5,910 bases of DNA. Source: Candidatus Microgenomatus auricola. GTDB taxonomy: Bacteria > Patescibacteriota > Patescibacteriia > UBA9570 > XYC2-FULL-38-9. Below, piece after piece: positions 1 to 5,241 of this stretch. The stretch lies in the NCBI GenBank assembly GCA_005239655.1, contig SBBP01000028.1:1-5910 (forward strand). The letters are read 5' to 3'. The first letter of the stretch is position 1. Each line of letters starts with the position of its first letter. Position numbers and translations under genes: made by a program. The notes under the pieces are model-generated. The model was not told the origin of the DNA and did no database searches. It saw only the letters and a program-made list of their open reading frames with translations.

Positions 1-929
1 TATCGACACTGCCGCTGGTTGGACAGGAGAAGGTGGTCTTACGCATTTTGGATAAGACAACAGGCTTACGTTCGTTGCAGGAACTTGGTTTTGCCGATCG
101 CAGTTTTCAGATCGCTCAAGAACACTTACGACGTCCACATGGAATGGTTCTTGTGACTGGACCAACGGGTTCCGGTAAAAGTACCACCCTCTATTCAATG
201 CTCCAGATTTTGAACGCTGAAGAGCGAAATATCATCACATTGGAGGATCCGGTTGAGTATCACATGTCCGGGATTTCACAGTCGCAAGTCCATCCGGATA
301 TCGGACTCAGTTTTGCGCGTGGACTACGTTCGGTACTGCGTCAAGATCCAGATATCATCATGGTTGGTGAAATTCGTGATAACGAAACCGCAGAACTGGC
401 TATTCATGCAGCGCTGACCGGGCACATGCTACTCTCCACTCTGCATACCAACGATGCACTGGGTGCGATTCCGCGTTTGATTGATATGAAGATCGAACCA
501 TTCCTCATTTCATCCGCGCTCAACCTGATTGTAGCGCAGCGTCTCGTGCGGAAAAGTTGCGAGCACTGTCAGGAGCCACGACTGTTGCCGGTAAAAATGG
601 AAAGTGAAGTGGTTTTGGAATTACAGAAAATTCCCGCAGCCGCACTCCCGCGTGATATTTCATTGAAACTCCCACTGCACGTCAATGTCGGTAAAGGATG
701 TATGCGCTGTGACAACACCGGGTATAAAGGTCGCATCGCGATTCTTGAATCCATTGAAATGACTGCGCGTTTGCGGGAGCTCGTCGCTGCAGGTGAGATT
801 CATCGTATGAGCGCAGTACAGGAGGAACTGCGGAATCAGGGAATGGTCACGATGAAGCAAGACGGGTTTATTAAAGCGTTGCGCGGACTCACAACCGTTG
901 AAGAAGTGTGGACCGCGACTAAAGAATAG
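1..929 (+). CDS. pilB: Type IV pilus extension ATPase PilB, C-terminal part (5' truncated by window edge)
   Basis: Hexameric GspE/PilB-family ATPase that powers pilin addition at the cytoplasmic face of PilC. The frame is open to the left edge (first whole codon at base 3, 308 codons visible) and the first residues, [17 protein letters not shown], match the segment preceding the ATPase core in PilB proteins. The real start and the N-terminal domains therefore lie upstream, and the GTG at 33 is internal. All catalytic elements are intact: Walker [10 protein letters not shown] (159-185), Asp box TLEDPVEY (237-260), Walker [10 protein letters not shown] (354-380) and His box STLHTND (435-455). 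A tetracysteine zinc site, CEHC and CMRC about 43 residues apart (558-710), is typical of PilB/GspE and absent from PilT. The stop at 927-929 lies one base before the next gene, so the two are cotranscribed. GspE of a type II secretion system is the alternative, but the PilT-like and pilin neighbours favour a pilus. Confidence 0.96.
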   Translation, partial: STLPLVGQEKVVLRILDKTTGLRSLQELGFADRSFQIAQEHLRRPHGMVLVTGPTGSGKSTTLYSMLQILNAEERNIITLEDPVEYHMSGISQSQVHPDIGLSFARGLRSVLRQDPDIIMVGEIRDNETAELAIHAALTGHMLLSTLHTNDALGAIPRLIDMKIEPFLISSALNLIVAQRLVRKSCEHCQEPRLLPVKMESEVVLELQKIPAAALPRDISLKLPLHVNVGKGCMRCDNTGYKGRIAILESIEMTARLRELVAAGEIHRMSAVQEELRNQGMVTMKQDGFIKALRGLTTVEEVWTATKE

Positions 930-930
930 T

Positions 931-1989
931 ATGGACACCGCAGAACAACTGGCGATTCAAAAAATTATTTCTGCTGTCGAAACCTATCAGGCATCAGACG
1001 TGCATTTGTCAGTCGGTAATCCACCAATGATGCGTGTGCGTGGACGACTTGTTGCGGTTCCAGACCAGCCACTGTTGACACCTTCCTTTATGGAGCACAT
1101 CATTTTTTCCTGGCTTGATGAGCGGAATACCGAGCGACTGCAAGTGAATAAAGATTTGACGTTTGCAAAAACATTCGAAAATAAAAAACGGTTCAAAATT
1201 TCTGTCTTCTATCAGCAGAGTCATCTCTCAGCGTCGCTCACCTTGATTCCCGACGTGATTCCGCCGTTGCAGAATTTGGGTTTGCCGACACCGGCGCAAC
1301 AGCTGGTGTTGACAGAATCCGGGCTCGTTTTCATTATTGGACCGTTTGGCTCACAGCGATCAACGACGATGCGAAGTTTTATTGAATATTTGAATCAGAA
1401 TGCGCAGAAACACATTTTGACGGTTGAGCAGCCCGTTGAGTACGTTTTTCGTGACCAACAGTGCGTGATCGATCAACGCGAAGTAGGTCAAGATGTGTAC
1501 ACGGTCGATAAAGCGTTGCAGTTTGCCTTAGATGAAGATGTCGATGTCGTCATGGTATCTGATCTATCAACGGCGGAAGGCTTTCGTGCAGCCATCGAAG
1601 TTGCCAGCGCCGGAAAAACCGTTTTTGCGGTGATGCACGCGAAGTCGATTCTTGCCGCATTGAATTATGTTATTGATCGGTTCGACGGAGCTGATCAAGA
1701 TCAAGTGCGTTCGGAACTCGCCAACTGTCTTGCCGGTATCATTAATCAGCGGAGCGTCACCACGACTGCGGGCGACAAAGCGATTATCGCGGAGGTCATG
1801 GTTCCAAATACGGCGATTCGCACAGTCATTCAACAAGGCGAACTGGTGCAAATTCAGAATATTCTCCTCACCTCTCGTGAGGAAGGAATGCGCAGCTTGG
1901 ATATGGCACTGCGCATGGCGATGGAAATGGGGCAAATTAGTCGTCAGGAGGCCTATCGGCACGCACTCAATCCCGGAACGTTTCAATAA
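931..1989 (+). CDS. PilT-family protein with degenerate ATPase site (probable pseudo-ATPase)
   Basis: A 352-residue protein colinear with the retraction ATPase PilT over its whole length. The N-terminal PAS-like part has the PilT wording ASDVHLSVGNPPMMRVRG (21-38). DQREV (181-185) matches the PilT (N)QREV segment, and AIRTVI (295-300) matches the AIRNLI retraction motif. The nucleotide site is eroded. Walker A reads GPFGSQRST (137-145), with Gly to Gln142 and the essential Lys to Arg143. The Asp box reads TVEQPVEY, with Asp to Gln167. Walker B reads VVMVSDLS, with GE to Ser210-Asp211. The His box reads AVMHAKS: His236 is kept but its flanks are lost. The reading frame is clean, so this is a maintained protein, not a decaying pseudogene. 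I chose ATG 931 because homology begins there and the in-frame TTG at 898 lies inside pilB. It probably binds in or near the motor at the inner membrane; an active role in ATP-driven retraction looks unlikely. PilU-like accessory proteins are a comparison, but those keep Walker A. Confidence 0.88.
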   Translation: MDTAEQLAIQKIISAVETYQASDVHLSVGNPPMMRVRGRLVAVPDQPLLTPSFMEHIIFSWLDERNTERLQVNKDLTFAKTFENKKRFKISVFYQQSHLSASLTLIPDVIPPLQNLGLPTPAQQLVLTESGLVFIIGPFGSQRSTTMRSFIEYLNQNAQKHILTVEQPVEYVFRDQQCVIDQREVGQDVYTVDKALQFALDEDVDVVMVSDLSTAEGFRAAIEVASAGKTVFAVMHAKSILAALNYVIDRFDGADQDQVRSELANCLAGIINQRSVTTTAGDKAIIAEVMVPNTAIRTVIQQGELVQIQNILLTSREEGMRSLDMALRMAMEMGQISRQEAYRHALNPGTFQ

Positions 1990-1995
1990 CACCCT

Positions 1996-3204
1996 ATGCC
2001 AACATTTCTCTATACTGCACGTACACGCTCAGGGGATCCGATGACGGGTACCGTTGAAGCGCCAACCGAGGTTGTCGTACAGGAAATGATGCGCGAGCGC
2101 GATCTCATTTTGCTCAGCGTGAAGGAAGCACGACAGACGTTTTCGTTACAACAGTTGAATCTCCTTGTACAGCATGTACGGACGAAAGATTTGGTGGTGT
2201 TCTCTCGTCAACTGGCCGTATTGATTTCCGCCACTGTTCCAATTGTGCGTGCACTGCGTATTTTGGCCAAACAAACGGAATCCAAATCGCTGCAGGAAAT
2301 CGTTGCAGGCATCGCAAACGAAGTGGATGGAGGTTCACGTCTGTCCACAGCCATGCACCGTAACCCTCGCGTGTTTGATGATTTTTTTGTCTACATGATC
2401 CGTGCAGGTGAGACGACAGGACGGCTCGACGAGGTGTTGGAGTACCTTGCTGACCAAAAAGAGCAGGACTACCAGCTGTACTCACGTGTAGTGAGCTCGA
2501 TGATCTATCCCGCGTTCATCGTTGTGGTCCTCATTGTGATTTTTGTTTTCATGATGATCTCTGTGGTGCCAAAACTACTCGATGTGGTTGCATCGAGTGG
2601 TGCCGAACTGCCTGCGGTGACACGCATGCTCGTGATGGTGAGCGATTTTTTCCAAGGATACTGGTGGACGCTCGTGTTGGGCGGTATTGTTTTGGCAGTC
2701 ACCTATTTCGTTCTTCGAGGCCGTTCATGGGGTAAACGATTACTTGACCAATCGAAACTCCACATCCCGGTGATCGGAAATATTTTCCGTCATATCTATC
2801 TGGCTCGCATGAGCAGGAGCCTTGCCAACTTGCTTGCCTCAGGTGTTCCGGTGAATCGATCGATCGAGATTGTGAGTGATGTTGTGGGGAATGCGGTCTA
2901 CAAAGATATCCTGCGACGTGTGCAGCTCGATGTTGAATCTGGTCGTTCGCTGTCTGACTCACTCAGTGGAAATTCCTACATCCCACCGATGATGACGCAA
3001 ATGATTGATGTGGGAGAAGAAACCGGTCGCATTGACCAGATTTTATTGAAGGTTTCGGAGTTTTACCTCTCTCAGGTTCATTCCCTGACGCGCGCACTCG
3101 TGAGTCTGGTTGAGCCGGTGATTATCATCCTCCTTGGAGCTGGGGCATTGCTGCTTGTCGCCGGGATATTAATGCCAATTTACTCAGTGACAGCGCAGTT
3201 TTAA
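1996..3204 (+). CDS. pilC: Type IV pilus inner-membrane platform protein PilC
   Basis: A 402-residue integral membrane protein of the PilC/GspF family, the rotor or platform on which PilB acts to insert pilins into the fibre. Two T2SF domains are visible as an internal duplication. FSRQLAVLISATVPIVRAL (69-87) corresponds to MSRSLANLLASGVPVNRSI (272-290), and GETTGRLDEVL (138-148) corresponds to GEETGRIDQIL (340-350), about 202 residues apart. Three hydrophobic segments fit the family: about 169-193, 222-240 and 370-396. The N-terminus MPTFLYTARTRSGDPMTGTVEA is the usual small cytoplasmic opening. Length is normal for the family. It starts 6 bases after the PilT-like stop with no Shine-Dalgarno sequence, so it is presumably cotranscribed with pilB. 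No terminator follows it, so transcription may continue into the pilin gene. GspF is the alternative name; context favours PilC. Confidence 0.96.
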   Translation: MPTFLYTARTRSGDPMTGTVEAPTEVVVQEMMRERDLILLSVKEARQTFSLQQLNLLVQHVRTKDLVVFSRQLAVLISATVPIVRALRILAKQTESKSLQEIVAGIANEVDGGSRLSTAMHRNPRVFDDFFVYMIRAGETTGRLDEVLEYLADQKEQDYQLYSRVVSSMIYPAFIVVVLIVIFVFMMISVVPKLLDVVASSGAELPAVTRMLVMVSDFFQGYWWTLVLGGIVLAVTYFVLRGRSWGKRLLDQSKLHIPVIGNIFRHIYLARMSRSLANLLASGVPVNRSIEIVSDVVGNAVYKDILRRVQLDVESGRSLSDSLSGNSYIPPMMTQMIDVGEETGRIDQILLKVSEFYLSQVHSLTRALVSLVEPVIIILLGAGALLLVAGILMPIYSVTAQF

Positions 3205-3205
3205 T

Positions 3206-3225
3206 GACTGTATGGACTGTGTATG
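3206..3225 (+). repeat. Imperfect tandem repeat upstream of the pilin promoter
   Basis: GACTGTATG (3206-3214) is followed directly by GACTGTGTATG (3215-3225), the same word with a GT insertion. It lies just after the pilC stop and ends 6 bases before the -35 hexamer. Its position would suit an activator site, but the repeat is short and could be chance. Confidence 0.35.
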
Positions 3226-3231
3226 ACCCAC

Positions 3232-3260
3232 TTGTGCTGAAGTCCAAAGTATGATATAAT
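3232..3260 (+). promoter_or_regulatory. Extended -10 sigma-70-type promoter for the major pilin gene
   Basis: A perfect TATAAT lies at 3255-3260, preceded by TG and one base (TGA, 3252-3254), giving an extended -10. A partial -35, TTGTGC (3232-3237), has the ideal 17-base spacing but only its TTG matches consensus. Transcription should start near 3267, giving an AT-rich leader of about 24 bases before ATG 3291. This is the strongest promoter in the window and sits exactly before the gene whose product is needed in greatest amount. Confidence 0.8.
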
Positions 3261-3290
3261 ACTATTAACTTATTCATTATAAAAACACTC

Positions 3291-3839
3291 ATGAACAAGC
3301 AAAAAGGGTTTACCCTTATTGAGCTTCTCATCGTTGTTGCGATCATCGGATTGCTCGCGACACTGGCTATTGTGTCATTGACGTCCGCTCAGCAACGTGC
3401 ACGCGACACCAAACGTGTTGCGGACATCAAGGCGCTCCAAGTCGCAATGGAACTGTATTGGAATGAAAATGCAACGTATCCCACATTGAGTTCTGCCGGC
3501 ACCAATACATGGGCCGAGTTATCAGCAGAACTTGATGATTTTATGGCTGCGGCTCCGGTTGACCCGGATCACAACGATGCGGCTGCTCCGGCATATACCT
3601 ACTTAATGGATGACGCCAGCAATAACCTCTACTATATTGGCGCTGATCTCGAAAACGTTGACCACACCGCGCTGTCTCAGGATATTGACGGTGCCGCTGG
3701 AACCGGTGCTGGCCAGATTCCGGGCGTGGCCGGCTGGACGTCACTCACATCACAAGACGTATTTGATGATACGGATGCCACACTGAGCTGTGATGATACC
3801 ACTGGCCTCTACTGTTTGAAAGGCGACGCTTCAAACTAA
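3291..3839 (+). CDS. pilA: Type IV prepilin, probable major pilin subunit
   Basis: A 182-residue prepilin. The leader MNKQKG is cut after Gly6, leaving N-terminal Phe7 and Glu11 at mature position +5 (GFTLIELLIVVAIIG), the class III signal peptide of type IV pilins. The hydrophobic stretch 12-30 is both membrane anchor and fibre core. The following helix, RARDTKRVADIKALQVAMELYWNENATYP in outline (36-64), is of the type common in Patescibacteria and GspG-like pilins. The head has only two cysteines, C167 and C175, enclosing a CDDTTGLYC loop that probably forms the C-terminal disulfide, next to an Asp-rich run (156-169). Apart from one Lys (177) there is no Lys or Arg after residue 47, against about 23 Asp and Glu. 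It has its own strong promoter and terminator, which supports the major-subunit role. A minor pilin role is possible because abundance cannot be read from sequence. Confidence 0.9.
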   Translation: MNKQKGFTLIELLIVVAIIGLLATLAIVSLTSAQQRARDTKRVADIKALQVAMELYWNENATYPTLSSAGTNTWAELSAELDDFMAAAPVDPDHNDAAAPAYTYLMDDASNNLYYIGADLENVDHTALSQDIDGAAGTGAGQIPGVAGWTSLTSQDVFDDTDATLSCDDTTGLYCLKGDASN

Positions 3840-3852
3840 GTGCAACTCCATC

Positions 3853-3882
3853 AATCCCCGCGTCATGCGGGGATTTTTGTTT
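3853..3882 (+). terminator. Rho-independent terminator after the pilin gene
   Basis: The arms AATCCCCGC (3853-3861) and GCGGGGATT (3867-3875) form a 9-pair GC-rich stem with a 5-base GTCAT loop. The stem runs into TTTTTGTTT (3874-3882). It starts 13 bases after the pilin stop. It should end the pilin transcript before pilD. Confidence 0.93.
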
Positions 3883-3888
3883 GTCGTA

Positions 3889-3897
3889 TGGTATGAT
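3889..3897 (+). promoter_or_regulatory. Probable extended -10 promoter for pilD and the minor pilins
   Basis: TGG followed by TATGAT (3892-3897, one mismatch to TATAAT) gives an extended -10 element directly behind the terminator. A -35 at normal spacing would fall in the terminator stem and does not match consensus, so the promoter would rely on the TG extension. The start site would be near 3904, about 18 bases before ATG 3922. The need for a promoter after a strong terminator supports it. Confidence 0.55.
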
Positions 3898-3921
3898 GAG
3901 AGGACTTTCGCGTTCGGCGTT

Positions 3922-4701
3922 ATGAATACTCACTGGTTGATTATTGTCTTCGCTTTTTGTGTCGGCCTCGCGTGCGGCAGTTTTGTGAATGCATTGGAGT
4001 ATCGATTACAGAACGCACTGTCAGTGATCTGGGGGAAAGGACGCACTCCTGCGCGCAGCATCTGCCCACACTGTCGAACGCAGCTCGCAACCCGCGACCT
4101 CATACCAGTCGTGTCGTATCTGTGGCTCGGCGGTAGATGTCGCTTTTGCCAGACTTCAATTCACTGGCAATATCCGGTTGTCGAGTTGGTCTGTGGAATC
4201 CTGTTCGGACTTGTGGCATGGCGATTTGGTGCGACAGTCGACACACTGATCGTTGCCTTCTTTTGCGCGGCACTCCTCTTCATTTTTCTCTATGATCTGA
4301 AATACCAGTTGATTCTCGATGTCGTGCTGTTGCCGCTCATCCCATGTGTGTTTGTGCTGTCACTTGTGCGTGGATATGCCTGGCACGATCTGTTGATCGG
4401 GGCTCTTGTCGGAGGTGGCTTTTTCGCGGCGCAATATCTGCTGTCGCGTGGGCGGTGGATTGGCGGAGGCGACATTCGCTTGGGTGTGCTGATGGGCATG
4501 ATGCTTGGATTGACCGTCACTATTGCTGCACTCTTTCTGGCCTATATCGTCGGTGCGGCTGTTGCGCTCTTTGCAATTGCACGGCGTCGACTGGCTCTGC
4601 AGTCACGCATTGCTTTCGGTACGTTTTTATCATTTGCCACGGTTCTCTGTTTGCTCTGGGGACGGGAACTGGTAGAGTGGTATCTGCACAGAGTATTATG
4701 A
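3922..4701 (+). CDS. pilD: Prepilin peptidase / N-methyltransferase PilD
   Basis: A 259-residue polytopic aspartic protease (A24 family) of the inner membrane that removes prepilin leaders and methylates the new N-terminal Phe. The N-terminal domain has GSFVNALEYRL (19-29) and two CxxC pairs, CPHC (48-51) and CRFC (73-76), as in bifunctional bacterial enzymes. Catalytic aspartates are D125 in YDLKYQLILD and D184 in GGGDIRL (181-187). Several hydrophobic helices follow the first one (about 4-22). In the usual Pro-Asp end of the first active-site segment, Pro is replaced by Leu (ILD). ATG 3922 is the start: the in-frame ATG at 3865 lies in the terminator loop, upstream of the likely promoter, and would add residues before the normal N-terminus. 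The TGA stop overlaps the next start codon (ATGA), so translation of the two is probably coupled. Its substrates are the three prepilins encoded around it. Confidence 0.95.
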   Translation: MNTHWLIIVFAFCVGLACGSFVNALEYRLQNALSVIWGKGRTPARSICPHCRTQLATRDLIPVVSYLWLGGRCRFCQTSIHWQYPVVELVCGILFGLVAWRFGATVDTLIVAFFCAALLFIFLYDLKYQLILDVVLLPLIPCVFVLSLVRGYAWHDLLIGALVGGGFFAAQYLLSRGRWIGGGDIRLGVLMGMMLGLTVTIAALFLAYIVGAAVALFAIARRRLALQSRIAFGTFLSFATVLCLLWGRELVEWYLHRVL

Positions 4702-5237
4702 GATCACGCGGATTTACATTTGTAGAAATGATCGTTGTCGTTGCGGTGATTGGGTTGTTGGCGACGATTATTGTTTTGCAGTTTAACGGTACAAATTCTG
4801 CTGTAGAACTCGATAGCGCCATCAGTGTTGTGCACGCAGACATTCGACGTGCGACTGTATTTGCGACGACAGGCAAAACGTGTTGTGCGGCAGATGCGGT
4901 CCCCGAAGGCTACGGTCTTGTTTTTACGCCGGGTACGACTGCCTATATCCTGTACGCTGATGTTGATGGTGACCATCTGTATTCGGCGAGCAGTACAGAT
5001 GAAGTTATCCAAACGATTGATTTAGAGACAGATGAGTTGATTAGCGATGTGATCATACAGACCTGTTCCCCCGCAGCGGTTCCTGGAGGGCCGTGCGATT
5101 TTCTGGCGACTGTTCCTGCCGGAACGCTCTATACAGCGGGCACGCGCACGACAGATTTTTCCGTGACGCTGCAACAGATCGAAAATGCTCAAACGGAGGA
5201 AATCACTGTCGACATCAATTCCGGTCAAATCAACTAA
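4698..5237 (+). CDS. Minor prepilin, GspH/FimT-like
   Basis: A 179-residue prepilin. The leader MRSRG is cut after Gly5, giving Phe6 and Glu10 at +5 (GFTFVEMIVVVAVIGLL), followed by a single hydrophobic helix to about residue 28. The body resembles GspH/FimT minor pilins: a helix with Arg-Arg-Ala (50-52), then GYGLVFTPG and the strand YILYADVDGD (83-92), ending with DINSGQI. The Asp cluster DVDGD (88-92) could hold a metal ion. Four cysteines (62, 63, 123, 133) could give two disulfides, the second around an SPAAVPGGPC loop. ATG 4698 overlaps the pilD stop; the frame is open further upstream but only inside pilD, out of frame. The role, by family, is a tip or priming subunit of the pilus, processed by PilD. 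The exact fibre position is inferred. Confidence 0.85.
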   Translation: MRSRGFTFVEMIVVVAVIGLLATIIVLQFNGTNSAVELDSAISVVHADIRRATVFATTGKTCCAADAVPEGYGLVFTPGTTAYILYADVDGDHLYSASSTDEVIQTIDLETDELISDVIIQTCSPAAVPGGPCDFLATVPAGTLYTAGTRTTDFSVTLQQIENAQTEEITVDINSGQIN

Positions 5238-5241
5238 TCCT

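Noticed and set aside
660..938. Reverse-strand open frame of 92 codons opposite pilB
   Set aside because: It lies wholly opposite the conserved pilB C-terminus and the start of the next gene, with no recognisable protein features; a shadow of the coding strand.
1865..1883. Seven-pair hairpin TCCTCAC / GTGAGGA with a 5-base loop
   Set aside because: It is inside the PilT-like coding sequence, has no T-run after it, and transcription must pass through to reach pilC.
1567..1992. Reverse-strand open frame of 141 codons, the longest antisense frame
   Set aside because: It mirrors the PilT-like gene exactly, its translation is rich in residues expected from antisense codons, and it has no domain or promoter I can see.
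3278..3283. Second -10-like box TATAAA that would give a leaderless pilin transcript
   Set aside because: There is no -35 at proper spacing and no TG extension; the extended -10 at 3252-3260 is far better. The idea of a leaderless start at 3291 is not excluded.
3865..3921. N-terminal extension of pilD starting in the terminator loop
   Set aside because: It would require translation from within the terminator hairpin and upstream of the likely promoter, and PilD proteins normally start just before the first hydrophobic helix.
4344..4697. Upstream open frame continuous with the GspH-like gene
   Set aside because: It is the +1/+2 shadow of pilD; the prepilin leader with correct length starts at 4698.
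4699..4701. Recoded UGA (genetic code 25, as in some Patescibacteria)
   Set aside because: No conserved gene contains an in-frame TGA, the other stops are TAA or TAG, and TGA ends pilD at the expected length.
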